Under the pieces are notes generated by a model. That model was not told the DNA's origin. It did no database searches and was given only the letters and a program-made list of their open reading frames with translations. 64,000 bases of DNA, from contig NZ_BLXZ01000002.1 in NCBI RefSeq assembly GCF_014193675.1, positions 682,001-746,000 of the forward strand, given 5' to 3'. This document shows positions 50,452 to 59,887 of the stretch, one piece after another. Both the position numbers and the translations under genes were made by a program. Numbering within the stretch: the first letter of the stretch is position 1; every line of letters starts with the position of its first letter. The stretch is from Geomonas limicola (GTDB taxonomy: Bacteria; Desulfobacterota; Desulfuromonadia; Geobacterales; Geobacteraceae).

Positions 50452-53073
50452 CTAACGAACCAACGCCTTGTAGGTTACGGTGAAGTAGGGGTAGGGGGCG
50501 CTGCCGCCTGCCCAGGCATTCATGGTGCCGCTCATGGGAATCCGCCAGTTGGTGATGTTGGCGTCGTAGCCTGCGGGGGCTCCCCCTCCGCCGGAGACCG
50601 GAACGTAGCTCCAGGTGGCACCGTTGTCGCGCGAATAGGCCGGGGTCCCCAGGGTGAGCCCGGAGGGGGTGCTCCCCTCGATCATCTGGAAGGGGACGCC
50701 CGCCCCGTAGCTGTTCAACCCCAGGGCGAGGTACGGGCTCAGGGTGTCGGTCACCGTCACGCTGAGGGCGTTTCCGGCGCTGTTACTCATCAGGCTGGTG
50801 TAGGTGACCAGCTGCCCGGGCGCCACGTTGGGGCTGTCGGCACTCTTGGTGACCAGCAGCTTGGGCTCCAGCACGTCCTCGAAGCTGCAGACGAGGCTTA
50901 CCCCCGCCTGGACCGCCGTCGCTGCAACGGTCAAGGTATCTCCGGCAAGGGTGCTCGTCACCGGTGCCCCGGCGGCATCGCGGCAGCTCGCGCCGTTGAG
51001 CCGCCAGCCGCTGGGGGTGGATTGCGCCAGTGCGGTAGCGGTGTTCAGTGCGGCAAGGACGAAGGACTGGGAAGCGGGGTTACTCGCACCGGTGTCCAGG
51101 GTAAAACTCCCTACCCCGTTGTTCCCCAGGTAGCCGAAGCTCCCGGTTCCCGATACGGTCTGCAGTTGGACCCTCAGAAGCGGCGGGGTGTTGGTGATCC
51201 AGCAGAGGTAGTTGTCGCCGATACCGGGGGTGAAGCTCTCACCGAGGGCGCTTGGGGAACTGGCCGGATAGCCGTTGTTGGTGCAGCTTAGCGTGGCGGC
51301 ATAGACGTTGGCGGGCGTGGGCCCGGCGCTTTTGGTTTCCCCGAGGCTGTAGCTTGCCCCGGTGCCGGTGGCGGTGTAGCTGAGCCAGCCGGTGCCGCTG
51401 GTGACCTGGCTCCCGGTACCGGCGCTGCTGCTCGAGGCAATAACGCTGCCGCCGCTTATCAGCTGCACGGAGAACTGGTCGCTGTCCGAAACGCGCGCCC
51501 CGCCCAGGAGCTTACTGAGCGTGATGCTGGGGAGCTTGAGGTTCGCGAAGGTGCAGATCACGTTGTCCCCGGTGAAGGCCGCCTTGTTGATGGTGAGCAC
51601 GACGTTAGTGCCGCTTGGCGCGAAGCTGTAGTTCGTCCCGGCAAGGGGACTGCCGCTCGAGGCGTAATTGCAGGAGCCCGAGCCGAAGAGCCACCCCGAG
51701 GTGATGGCCTGGGTGATGGAGGCCCCCTGGGCCGGGTTCACCACGTAACCCGGCGAGGCGACCGGGTCGTTGCCCGCCGACGAGGTGAGCACGAGGTTCG
51801 CGGGAAGCCCGTTGCTCCCCCCAAAGTAGCTGAAGCTCGCGTAGCCGCCGACGGTGTTGCTTACCAGCACGACCGCCTGCTGCGAGGTGAGGCTGTCAAC
51901 CACCTGTGCCGTGACCGTCGGGTCGAAATCGGACTTGGCGGTGGTGGTCACCGTGTAGTTCTTGGACGCGGGCGAGGAGGCGAAGCTGTAGGTGACCGTG
52001 ACGGTGATGCTGGCGCCGGCGGCCAGGGTGAAGCTCGCCCCGAGGTTCTTGGTGTCGGTGAAACTCGTCCCCTGGTAGCTGTAGGTCACCGTGGGGGTCG
52101 GGTTGTTGGATCCGGAGACGGTCGATGAGAGCGTGAAGTTGTCGGCGCCGTTCCCGGTGTTGGTCAGGGTATGGGTCGTGCTGTAGCTCGTCGCCGAGCT
52201 GAGGGTGAGGGTCTGTGCGGGAGCGATGCCGACCCCGGCGTACTGGGTGGTCCCACCCTTGCCCCCGCACCCGCCCATGTTGTCGTCCACCTGGGCCGGA
52301 AAGGAACCGGCGCCGGGCTGGGAATTGGTGCTCGCTACGTGGAAGGTGAAGGGGGTCCCGGGATTGGTGCCGAGCCCCAGGTCGGCCCAGGAGACCTTCC
52401 ACTCCATCTCGGTCCCCGAGACGCTCCCCCACTGCCCGGTGTAGGTGGGGTGGCCCGAGGCGGGGAGGTTCACGATGGTCCCCGGCAGGTGATAGCCGTC
52501 GGCGTACCCGGAGCTGCAGCTCTGCCCCGCGCTCTTCCCGGTGGTGCAGACCATGGGGTCACCGCCGGCGTAGTAGGCCTGGTAGGTCCCCAGGTAGACC
52601 CCGACGGTGCGGTTACTCCCTTGCCAGGAAACCACCACCACCGGCTCGCCGGTCTCCATGAGCCCGTCGTTGTTGGTGTCGGCGTAGTAGATGAAGTTGT
52701 CGGTATTGGAGTCCGAGGCGTAGCGCTGCGTATAGGCGTACACGTAGTTGGAGTCGAAGGTGTAGGTGAACTGCATCAGGTCGCGGCCGGTGGACTGGAT
52801 GGGGGCGTCCAGGTCGCTCAGCGCGGAGCTGGGGTAGCCGTCGCAGATGTTGTTGTTGGGGTTGGCGGTGATGCTTGACCAGTCGCTCATGGTGCCGTCG
52901 ATGGTGATGGGCGCCGTGCCGGGGAACCAGTTGGTCATCTTGCCGGTACCGCAGACGCAGGCGGCCTGTACCGCGCCGGCAACAAATAGCACGAGCAGCA
53001 GGGCGACTGCCGCGAGTGCGGACCAGCGGCGGGCGCTGCGGTATTCCTTCCTCGCGGTGCGGTGCGACGTCAT
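50452..53073 (-). CDS. large secreted protein with DUF11-type repeat domain
   Basis: 873 aa. A long signal sequence (positively charged start, then WSALAAVALLLVLFVAGAVQA, shown in part, cleavage near AQA/VQA) directs export. Then comes a ~230-residue domain beginning APITIDGTMSDWSSI that resembles CBM9/DOMON-like modules of surface proteins, a beta-rich Ser/Thr/Gly middle, SpaA-like repeats with CTFANLKLPSITLSK and VSLVCSFEDVLEPKL, and at the C-terminus KSADSPNVAPGQLVTYT, typical of DUF11 domains. Likely cell-surface or extracellular. No sorting signal is apparent. The 201 bases between it and the kinase gene contain no gene. Confidence 0.8.
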   Translation of the reverse strand: MTSHRTARKEYRSARRWSALAAVALLLVLFVAGAVQAACVCGTGKMTNWFPGTAPITIDGTMSDWSSITANPNNNICDGYPSSALSDLDAPIQSTGRDLMQFTYTFDSNYVYAYTQRYASDSNTDNFIYYADTNNDGLMETGEPVVVVSWQGSNRTVGVYLGTYQAYYAGGDPMVCTTGKSAGQSCSSGYADGYHLPGTIVNLPASGHPTYTGQWGSVSGTEMEWKVSWADLGLGTNPGTPFTFHVASTNSQPGAGSFPAQVDDNMGGCGGKGGTTQYAGVGIAPAQTLTLSSATSYSTTHTLTNTGNGADNFTLSSTVSGSNNPTPTVTYSYQGTSFTDTKNLGASFTLAAGASITVTVTYSFASSPASKNYTVTTTAKSDFDPTVTAQVVDSLTSQQAVVLVSNTVGGYASFSYFGGSNGLPANLVLTSSAGNDPVASPGYVVNPAQGASITQAITSGWLFGSGSCNYASSGSPLAGTNYSFAPSGTNVVLTINKAAFTGDNVICTFANLKLPSITLSKLLGGARVSDSDQFSVQLISGGSVIASSSSAGTGSQVTSGTGWLSYTATGTGASYSLGETKSAGPTPANVYAATLSCTNNGYPASSPSALGESFTPGIGDNYLCWITNTPPLLRVQLQTVSGTGSFGYLGNNGVGSFTLDTGASNPASQSFVLAALNTATALAQSTPSGWRLNGASCRDAAGAPVTSTLAGDTLTVAATAVQAGVSLVCSFEDVLEPKLLVTKSADSPNVAPGQLVTYTSLMSNSAGNALSVTVTDTLSPYLALGLNSYGAGVPFQMIEGSTPSGLTLGTPAYSRDNGATWSYVPVSGGGGAPAGYDANITNWRIPMSGTMNAWAGGSAPYPYFTVTYKALVR

Positions 53074-53274
53074 TGCGGATCAGTCCCCTTGTGAGCTGGC
53101 GTAGGTTGCGGGTTCCCGGGTGGCAGGGCTCTTGGGGCGCCCGGGCGGGCGCAGGCCTTAGTACCACGAGATGTCCCCGCAGGCAACCTGCCGAAACCCT
53201 TAGCAGTCGGTAAAGATTCTCAAGGATGGGGTGGGGGGAGCCGGGCTGCCGGCTGGGCTCCCGGGGGAGGGGCG

Positions 53275-55908
53275 CTACCCTTGGTGAGCCAGCGCCTGGC
53301 GGACCGCTTCGAGGAGCGAGCCGATACTGTAGGGTTTGCGCAGGAAGACCTGGGGCCACTGGAGATGCTCCCCGCACATGACCTGGCTTTGATCGTAGCC
53401 GCTGGTCAGGATGGCGGGAAGCTCCGGGTCCAGCTTGCGCAGGGCGGCGAGCGTGGACCAGCCGTCCTGTCCCGGCATGGTAAGGTCGCTTAAAAGCAGG
53501 CGAACGGCACCCTGGTGTTGCCGGTACAGATCCAACGCCTCGGCCCCGTCTTTTGCTTCCAGCACCTGGTACCCCGAGATGCTCAGCATGGCACTGGTGG
53601 TCTTGCGGACGGACGGTTCGTCTTCCACCAGAAGCACCGTCCCCCCCTGCGGCAGCTGCGGGAGAGTTCGCACGCTTCGCTCGGCAGGGTGTTCGGCACC
53701 CTCGAGCAGCGGCAGGTAGACCCGGAAGGTGCTCCCTTTTCCATGCTCGCTGTCGACGGTCACCGCGCCGCGGTGGGCCCGCACCACCCCGAGCACGATG
53801 GGGAGCCCCAGCCCCCGCCCGGTGAACTTGCTGGAGAAGAAGGGGTCGAAGAGTTCGCCGATATCCGTTTCGCTGATGCCGCAGCCGGCGTCGGCGACCT
53901 CGAGGGCGCAGTAGTTGGCGCCCGGCTCGGGCTCCCAGTCGAGCGGAAAGCGGTTCAGGGTCCCCACCTGGGTGGCCTGGACCGTTTTCAGGCGCAGCCG
54001 GACCACACCAGCAACACCACCGAGCGCCTCCCAGGCGTTGGTCACCAGGCTCGCCAAGAGCTGCTGCAGCTGCTGCTCGCTGCCGTTTAACCAGAGCGTG
54101 CTGGTCTCCTGTTCCAGGACCAGATCCACCATGGGTGGCAGCCCGTTTTTCAGCGCCGCCGCGCTACGCCGGCAGAGCTCGGCCAGGTCCAGTTTCTCGT
54201 GCCGGCCCGGTGCCTGCCCCAGGTAGGTGAGCATCAGGGTGCTGACCTCGGCGGCACGCGAGGCGGCCTTGAGTGCCTCGCCGAGATTGTCGGCGGGGGG
54301 AACGCCGGAGGGGAGGCTCAGGAGGGCGAGCTCGAGGTTACCCAAGACCGCACCCAGGAGGTTGTTGAACTTGTGCGCGATGGCCCCCGCCATCCGTCCC
54401 AGGCTTTGTGCCTTGTGGGCCAGCTGGAGCCGTTTTTCCAGGTCGCGGCGTGCCTCCTCGGACCGGACCCGCTCGGTGATGTCGTGGAGGATGGTGTGCA
54501 AAAGCGTGCGGCCACGCACCCGGATCGAAGTCGAGTAGATCTCGACGTTGCGCAGTTCCCCGTCGGCCAGCCGGTGCCGGAACAGGAAGTGGCTCTCCAC
54601 TCCGGCCGCCGCGCGGGCCAATTCCTCCCGGACGCTCGCCTGGGGCAGGTCGTTGATCTGGTCGATGCGCAGTGAGGTGAGTGTGTCTGAGGGGAAGCCG
54701 TAGAAGGCGACGGCTGCCTCGTTGGCAGCCATGATCTCCCCGGTAGCCGGGTCGATGAGGAGCTGGATGGCGCTGCTTTTCTGGAACAGGTCGTGGTAGG
54801 TCTGCTCGCTTTCCTTGAGCGCCTCCTCGTTCACCATGAGACGGTGTGATACGGCGAGCAGGTGCTCCAGGTTGAGCGCGTTGTTGAGCACCACGGCGCA
54901 GACCACCACGGTCTCCCGGGCCACCTGCAGGTACTGTTCGAGGTGGTCCGGCAGGGCGATCCGGTCCACGCAGATCACCCCGAGGAGGCACCCTTCCCAT
55001 TGCACCCGGAGGAGGAACCCGGCACCCGAGGGAAGCGGCGCAGCAGACTCCTTAAGCGCCAGGGCCGCTTCCTTGATCCGCGGCTCCTGCGCCGCATCCC
55101 CCGAACCAAGGCGCACAACCTCGCCGGCGCTCCCGTCGCTGATCGGCATCCAGGCCACCTCGGCCGCCGCGAACATCATCTGGTAGAGCTGCAGGACCTC
55201 GCGCAGCACCGCCTCCTTGCCGGTGGCCTGCACGATCAGCTTGAGCAGGTCGAGCACCATGGCGTAGTCCGCGTTGCAGCGCCGGGCCAGTTCCAGGCGC
55301 CCCCCGAGCGTGGCCTCGCGCCGCTCGGCGCGCCAGGCGAACACCAGCGCCTGGCAGCGCAGCGCAAGCTGGTCCAGCCCCAGCCAGACGGTCTGGTGCG
55401 GCAGCCTTACCCGCTCCGCGAAGGCCGCGAGCTCACGGTCGGCGTCGGGGAGGACCCCGGTGTCGAGGTGCACGATCCCGGCAACCGACTCGCCGAACAT
55501 CTCTGCTGCGGTGTCGCCGTCAAGCCCCTGCTCGGCGAGGCGCGCGCGCCAGTGGGTGAGCCATCCGGAACTCACCAGGTACTGCCCCTGCTGCTGGTAG
55601 CGGGTCACGGCGAAGTCGCCGGCCAGGGGAGCGAGGCAGTGGGGCTGCCGGGTGACCCGGCACCCGGCCAGGTGAGGGGGGGGCTTGCCGAGCTGCTCGA
55701 GGCAGCAGCTCCCTAGGATCTCGATCCGGTCCAGCTCGAGCGTCTCGGGCAGCAGACGGCCGAGATCTTCCCAGGTGAGCGGCGGGCGGCCGCAGCGGGC
55801 GGGGTAGCGGACAAAGACCACTTCGGCCGGGTCGAATCCGCGTGCCACCTGCTCCAGTTCCGGTGCCAACCAGGCGCAGGCGACGATGGCGAGGCGTCGG
55901 TCAGGCAT
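53275..55908 (-). CDS. DUF1638-PAS hybrid histidine kinase/response regulator
   Basis: 877 aa. Residues ~1-195 look like DUF1638 (LAIVACAWLAPELEQ, EILGSCCLEQLG, GIVHLDTGVLPDADREL), a domain seen near corrinoid methyltransferases; a GAF-like stretch follows (~220-350), PAS (~365-480, SSAIQLLIDPATGEIMAANE), kinase core with H-box AGAIAHKFNNLLG (His ~ 504), N-box LVTNAWEAL, GxGxG loops DAGCGISE and GRGLGLPIV, and a C-terminal receiver with Asp in LLLSDLTMPGQDG. It overlaps the methyltransferase gene by eight bases. A soluble kinase that may sense the state of the corrinoid pair (inference). Confidence 0.85.
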   Translation of the reverse strand: MPDRRLAIVACAWLAPELEQVARGFDPAEVVFVRYPARCGRPPLTWEDLGRLLPETLELDRIEILGSCCLEQLGKPPPHLAGCRVTRQPHCLAPLAGDFAVTRYQQQGQYLVSSGWLTHWRARLAEQGLDGDTAAEMFGESVAGIVHLDTGVLPDADRELAAFAERVRLPHQTVWLGLDQLALRCQALVFAWRAERREATLGGRLELARRCNADYAMVLDLLKLIVQATGKEAVLREVLQLYQMMFAAAEVAWMPISDGSAGEVVRLGSGDAAQEPRIKEAALALKESAAPLPSGAGFLLRVQWEGCLLGVICVDRIALPDHLEQYLQVARETVVVCAVVLNNALNLEHLLAVSHRLMVNEEALKESEQTYHDLFQKSSAIQLLIDPATGEIMAANEAAVAFYGFPSDTLTSLRIDQINDLPQASVREELARAAAGVESHFLFRHRLADGELRNVEIYSTSIRVRGRTLLHTILHDITERVRSEEARRDLEKRLQLAHKAQSLGRMAGAIAHKFNNLLGAVLGNLELALLSLPSGVPPADNLGEALKAASRAAEVSTLMLTYLGQAPGRHEKLDLAELCRRSAAALKNGLPPMVDLVLEQETSTLWLNGSEQQLQQLLASLVTNAWEALGGVAGVVRLRLKTVQATQVGTLNRFPLDWEPEPGANYCALEVADAGCGISETDIGELFDPFFSSKFTGRGLGLPIVLGVVRAHRGAVTVDSEHGKGSTFRVYLPLLEGAEHPAERSVRTLPQLPQGGTVLLVEDEPSVRKTTSAMLSISGYQVLEAKDGAEALDLYRQHQGAVRLLLSDLTMPGQDGWSTLAALRKLDPELPAILTSGYDQSQVMCGEHLQWPQVFLRKPYSIGSLLEAVRQALAHQG

Positions 55909-56956
55909 CGGGCAGGACCTCCGGGGCGATCGGGTAGCGCCCCCAGCGCCGTACCGTCTCCGAGATCGCCTCCAACACCCGGTCCGGCACCTGCCAGGGG
56001 ATTTCGCCGTGGTTGTCCGACAGGATGAACCCGCCGCCCGGCGCGCCGGCGCTCAGGGCCCGGCGTACCTCGCCGGCCGCCTGCTCCGGTGACCAGCCGC
56101 ACATCTCGAGGCCGTTCAGGTTGCCGAGGATGGCGAGCCTGCCACTGAAGGACTTCTTGAGTGCGGACAAGTCCTCCCGGGAGCTCACCCCGAGGGCCGC
56201 GGTGCCGGTACCGGCTACTTCGTCGAGGATGCTCCCCAAGCGGCCGGAGGCCAGGTGGGTGGCGGTCGGCCCCTGGATGCGGGAAAGGGTGGCGCGGGCG
56301 ACGGCCCCGCCCAGGCGCGGGTAGTCGCTGGCGGGGGTCATTTCCGGGGAGGAGAGGGGGTCAAAATAGCAGATGGCCGTGGCACCCGCGGCAAGCTGGG
56401 CGTTGGCCCAGGCCACGCAGAACTCGGTATTGAGGCGCATCAGCTCGCAGAACAGTTCCGGCTCCCGGTAGATGAGCTCCAGGTAGCGCTCGAAACCCAG
56501 TTGCAGGACCGGCAGGGAGAATGGCGACATCACCGTGCCGATGATGGGGACCTCGCCCTTGGCTCGTGCCTTTAACCCGGCCAGCACTTCGAGGACTTTC
56601 TTGAGCCCGGGGGCTTCGGTGATGCGCGGCACCTCGAGGTGCGGGATCTTCCGGATATCGGTGATGCAGGGTGCCAAAGCGTTGGGGGGGCCGTCGTCGC
56701 GGAAGGCGGTCTCGCCACCCCAGGCCTCCGACTCGAGCGCGGCGTAGAGAAAACCGTAGAGGCAGTCGTGGCCGTAGCGCTTCCTGAGCCTCAGTTGCCC
56801 CTCGACCACCAGCTCCGGGGTGCTGTAGTACTCCCGGATGCCGATGCCGAGCTCGCGGGCGCCGTGCATGGTGAGGAGCAGAAAAAAGGGGACACGGTCC
56901 GGCTCGCGGTGTCCCAGGGTGCAGAGCACCCGCTCGAGAGGGGTCATCTCGTTCAT
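55901..56956 (-). CDS. uroporphyrinogen-decarboxylase-family protein (MtaA/CmuA-like methyltransferase)
   Basis: 351 aa from ATG 56956 (MNEMTPLERVLCTLGHREPDRVPF). The ATG overlaps the TGA of the corrinoid gene (ATGA). URO-D-fold barrel: family segments are AICYFDPLSSPEMT, ALGVSSREDLSALKKSF, LAILGNLNGLEM and GGFILSDNHGEIPWQVPD. In MtaA/CmuA enzymes zinc is held by HxC and a later Cys; here the corresponding places read THLASG and SDNHGEIP, without cysteines, so metal ligation or function may differ. Expected to move a methyl group between the corrinoid protein and another acceptor. Confidence 0.85.
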   Translation of the reverse strand: MNEMTPLERVLCTLGHREPDRVPFFLLLTMHGARELGIGIREYYSTPELVVEGQLRLRKRYGHDCLYGFLYAALESEAWGGETAFRDDGPPNALAPCITDIRKIPHLEVPRITEAPGLKKVLEVLAGLKARAKGEVPIIGTVMSPFSLPVLQLGFERYLELIYREPELFCELMRLNTEFCVAWANAQLAAGATAICYFDPLSSPEMTPASDYPRLGGAVARATLSRIQGPTATHLASGRLGSILDEVAGTGTAALGVSSREDLSALKKSFSGRLAILGNLNGLEMCGWSPEQAAGEVRRALSAGAPGGGFILSDNHGEIPWQVPDRVLEAISETVRRWGRYPIAPEVLPDA

Positions 56957-57600
56957 GAGGGCTCCGCGATGAGCCGACGCAAGAGGGGGATCACGCCGGC
57001 GGCTGTGGTGCTGGTGGCGTCTGCCCCGACCTCGCGCCACAGGTTGGGGTGGAGCCGGAAGGGTGCCCCCCCGACAACGAGCCGGGTCCCCGGCATATCG
57101 CGGTCCAGGCGCACCCGCAGTTCGCGCACCCGCAGTGCGGCAGGGTACATGAGGGTCGAGATCAGGAGGATCTCGATGCCATCGCGGCGGGCCCGCTGTA
57201 CCAGGTCGTCGACGCCGATGAGCCCGTAATCGGTAAGCCGGAAGCCGCTGGCGCGCACCACGGAACTCACGATCCGCTTGCCCAAGGGGTGGAAGTCGTC
57301 GAGGACGGCGATGGCGAGGGCGGGGTGGCTGGTAACGGGGAGATCTTGGGGCGGAAGGATGTCGTCGAGGAGGTCTTCGGCGATTCGCCCGCTCATGTAG
57401 ACCTGGGACAGGGCCAATTCGCCCCGCTCCCAGCGGTCGCCGATCCGCTCCAGTGCCGCGGCGAGCACGGTTTCGGAGAAGGCCAGGGGTTCGAGCGCAC
57501 CGTGCTGGAAACAGGCCCGGGCGGCGTTACGGTCCAGTTCCAGAAGGGCCGTGGTGAGCCGGTCGGTGAGCTCTTCGGTTTCGAGGGAACGCGGTTGCAT
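56953..57600 (-). CDS. B12-binding corrinoid protein (MtaC-like)
   Basis: 215 aa from ATG 57600 (GAGG five bases upstream; GTG 57618 is less likely). A helical cap (about 1-85, with DRWERGELALSQVYMSGRIAED) is followed by a cobalamin-binding Rossmann domain carrying the lower-ligand motif DDFHPLG (DxHxxG), then LRVRLDRDMPGTRLVVGGAPF with the GG near the nucleotide tail. Methyl carrier for the overlapping methyltransferase gene. First gene of the three-gene leftward operon with the DUF1638 kinase. Confidence 0.9.
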   Translation of the reverse strand: MQPRSLETEELTDRLTTALLELDRNAARACFQHGALEPLAFSETVLAAALERIGDRWERGELALSQVYMSGRIAEDLLDDILPPQDLPVTSHPALAIAVLDDFHPLGKRIVSSVVRASGFRLTDYGLIGVDDLVQRARRDGIEILLISTLMYPAALRVRELRVRLDRDMPGTRLVVGGAPFRLHPNLWREVGADATSTTAAGVIPLLRRLIAEPS

Positions 57601-57898
57601 GGCACCTCGCAGTGGCACGGGCTCTAAAACGTGCGGATGCTTTCAAAAGCTTAAGGGAGGCGGTTTGGTTACAGCATATACTCCTTTCGCCATGCTTTGT
57701 CCAGCGCCAATCGACCGTGGCAGCTCAGGGAAATATCCCCTAGGTCCGGACGGTTACCGCCTGTCGGATTGGAGGAGGATTGCTACGACCAAGAAAACGT
57801 GCGGCTGTAGGATCAGGCTTACCGTCGGCCCAGTCGGATGCCGAGCCTGGGGGCGGGAGGGTCAAGGTGAGGAGGGGAGAGGGGAGAGAAATGCAACA
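57601..57898. other. intergenic region upstream of the corrinoid operon
   Basis: No gene is seen. It should hold the leftward promoter of the corrinoid operon; AT-richer sequence at 57655-57700 is the likeliest place. A purine-rich run (GGGAGGGTCAAGGTGAGGAG) lies near 57855-57890. Confidence 0.4.
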
Positions 57899-57926
57899 GG
57901 CCCGAGTGCGCGCTGGCACCCGGGCC
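57899..57926 (-). terminator. probable terminator of the response-regulator gene
   Basis: GGCCCG-GTGC / GCAC-CGGGCC arms form a strong hairpin 63 bases after the stop of the leftward regulator gene at 57990; on that strand it is followed by CTGTTGCATTTCTC, only moderately T-rich. Confidence 0.45.
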
Positions 57927-57989
57927 TTGAGGAAAAAGGCACTGCTGTCGGGGAAAACGAGGTGCGCCGTCAGGCGAGTGCGGTCGGAA

Positions 57990-58679
57990 TCAGGCCCCTT
58001 CGCCGGCCAACAGGATGTAGCCCATGTTGTGGCGGGCACGCAGCGGCAGGGTGGTCCCGGGATCGGCCTTCTGCACCTTGGTGCGCAGCCTCGAGATCAG
58101 CACCTCGATGCGGGCATTTGACGAGATCTCGTCGGGCTGCCCCAGGGCGGCGAAGATCTGCTGGCGCGACACGTTCTGCCCCAGGTGCGCGAACAGGAGT
58201 TCCAGGAGGATGCACTCCTGGGCGGTCAGCGACACGGTCACCCCGTTGGGGGTCTGCAGGCTCGAGGTCTGGGCGCTGAAGCTCCAGGGGGTTCCGACCG
58301 GCGGGGCCAGGCGCTTGCCGAGGTTCTTGATGGCAGCGGCGAGTTCGGCGATCTCCACCGGCTTTACGAAGTAGTAGTCAGCGCCGCTCTCCAGACCCAG
58401 GATGCGCTCTTCGGTCATGCTGCGTCCCGTGAGGATGATGATCCCCAGGGTCGGGTTGTCCCGCATGCGTGCCGCGATCTCCAGGCCACCCTCCCTGGGG
58501 AGTCCCAGGTCGAGCAGGATGATGTGCGCCGGCCGCTCGGCAAGGGCCGCATTGAGTTCGGCTCCGTCGCCGACCCCGCGCAAATCAAAACCAAAGTACG
58601 ACAGTCCTTTCATGAGGTGGTCGCGCAGTTCCAGGTCGTCTTCGACAATGACAATTGACAACGAGTTCTCAAGCTTCAT
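57990..58679 (-). CDS. OmpR-type response regulator
   Basis: 229 aa. Receiver domain: acidic pair VEDD near residue 12, phospho-Asp in IILLDLGLPREGG (about 57), Thr/Lys switch residues in IILTGRS and FVKPVE. The C-terminal winged helix has SLTAQECILLELLFAHLG and IEVLISRLRTKVQ, then a tail ending HNMGYILLAGEGA (normally RGxGYxL; here MGYIL). No kinase gene is adjacent; the DUF1638 hybrid kinase two kilobases away in the same direction is a possible partner but has its own receiver. Confidence 0.92.
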   Translation of the reverse strand: MKLENSLSIVIVEDDLELRDHLMKGLSYFGFDLRGVGDGAELNAALAERPAHIILLDLGLPREGGLEIAARMRDNPTLGIIILTGRSMTEERILGLESGADYYFVKPVEIAELAAAIKNLGKRLAPPVGTPWSFSAQTSSLQTPNGVTVSLTAQECILLELLFAHLGQNVSRQQIFAALGQPDEISSNARIEVLISRLRTKVQKADPGTTLPLRARHNMGYILLAGEGA

Positions 58680-59200
58680 GGGGATGTCCGCTCCAGTCGT
58701 TAGTTGCTCTTGCTCCTGAGGAAAACGGTAATAATATACGTCATTTCGCCTACCAGCTATAATAAAAAATACTTACAGTTCCTAAATCGGTTTCCGGGGG
58801 CTCCAGGTCGAAAGAAAGTGTAAGTCTCCACAACTTTACTCTGTAAGGAAATAATTGCAATACCCAAAATAATGCGACCCCGCCGCTTAAAAAAACTCCG
58901 GAAGAGTTGAGGGAAAAACCCAGAAAATTCGGAAACTTCCCTCAGAGTACGCCGTGTTGGCACATGAAAAGTGTCCCTCGGTGCCACTCCAGCTGGCGGC
59001 GTGTCGTCGGAAAAATCTCACAAATCTGGGGGGATAGCATGGGCGCCGTGGCTCGACGGCGGGAGGGGCTCCCTCCCCTCGATAACGGGGGACCCGCTGC
59101 GACGCGGACCCCAAATGTACTCCGGGCCTTGCCCTACCCGCCAAAGGTTGTTATGTTTTCTGGCTGGAATGGCATGGAAGCCTGACAAGGAGGGTACCCG
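58680..59200. other. 521-base divergent intergenic region
   Basis: No credible gene. The left half (58720-58900) is AT-rich and should contain the promoter of the leftward regulator (TATTAT on the minus strand near 58760). The right half is GC-rich with a GGGAGGGG/CCCTCCCC hairpin (59070-59085) upstream of the REC-PilZ gene. I looked for a GEMM-type riboswitch and found no GACGCAAAGCC-like core. Confidence 0.4.
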
Positions 59201-59887
59201 TTGGAACCGACGATTCTACTGGTCGATGATGTGCGACTATTCCTGGAGATGCAGAAAGAGTTTCTGGCAAGTGCGGCAGTACGCGTGGAGACGGCCCGCA
59301 ACGGTCGCGAGGCGTTGGAGTGCATCGGCAAAAAACGCCCGGACCTGGTGTTCATGGATATCGAGATGCCCGAGATGGACGGCATCGAGTGCTGTCGTAC
59401 CATCAAGAACGACCCGGGTCTGGCGAACCTCCCGGTGGTGATGATCACCGCCAAGGGGGATGCGGCGAGCCAGCAGCGCTGCCGCGACGTCGGCTGCGAC
59501 GATTTCCTGACCAAGCCCTTGAGCCGTGCCATGTTCCTGGAGACCGCGGGGCGCTTTCTGAGCGGCCTGGAGCGGCGGACCAAGCGCAGCACCGTCTCTC
59601 TCCCCGTCACGGTCCGCGCCGGCGGCAGCGAGATCGCCGGCTGGGTGCTCAACCTGAGTGCCGGCGGTGCGTTCGTCGCCGCCCCCTGCCTGGCGGAGGT
59701 GGGGCGCAGTGTCCAGCTCTGCTTCCAGCTGCCGGGAGGGACGCTTCAGGAGTGCCGGGCCAAGGTCGTCTGGACCCAGCCGGCACAAGGTGCCTCTGCG
59801 GGGTTCGGGGTCTCCTTCCTGCTGCTGTCGGACCAGACCCGGAGTGCCCTGGAACAGTACCTGAAGAGCGGGATCTACGAGGCCTAG
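59201..59887 (+). CDS. response regulator with PilZ domain (REC-PilZ)
   Basis: 228 aa from TTG 59201, fixed by AAGGAGGG seven bases upstream. Receiver (about 1-122) with VDDVRLF, phospho-Asp in LVFMDIEMPEMDG and VVMITAKGD / FLTKPLS switch residues; a short linker with RRTKRSTVSLPVTVRAGG leads into PilZ (about 126-222), which shows GWVLNLSAGGAFVAA (N/DxSxxG c-di-GMP motif) and the RRxxR-like arginines before it. Such proteins couple phosphorylation and c-di-GMP, often to motility; pilT is three genes away. Its stop overlaps the aminotransferase stop in convergent arrangement by four bases. Confidence 0.92.
   Translation: MEPTILLVDDVRLFLEMQKEFLASAAVRVETARNGREALECIGKKRPDLVFMDIEMPEMDGIECCRTIKNDPGLANLPVVMITAKGDAASQQRCRDVGCDDFLTKPLSRAMFLETAGRFLSGLERRTKRSTVSLPVTVRAGGSEIAGWVLNLSAGGAFVAAPCLAEVGRSVQLCFQLPGGTLQECRAKVVWTQPAQGASAGFGVSFLLLSDQTRSALEQYLKSGIYEA

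Noticed and set aside
53074-53274. structured leader or sigma-54 promoter upstream of the DUF11 gene
   Set aside because: A GG-N10-GC pair exists in minus-strand reading but the -12 element is poor (CTGCG), and no known riboswitch core matches.
58680-59200. GEMM/c-di-GMP riboswitch upstream of REC-PilZ
   Set aside because: No GACGCAAAGCC-type core or tetraloop-receptor sequence was found.
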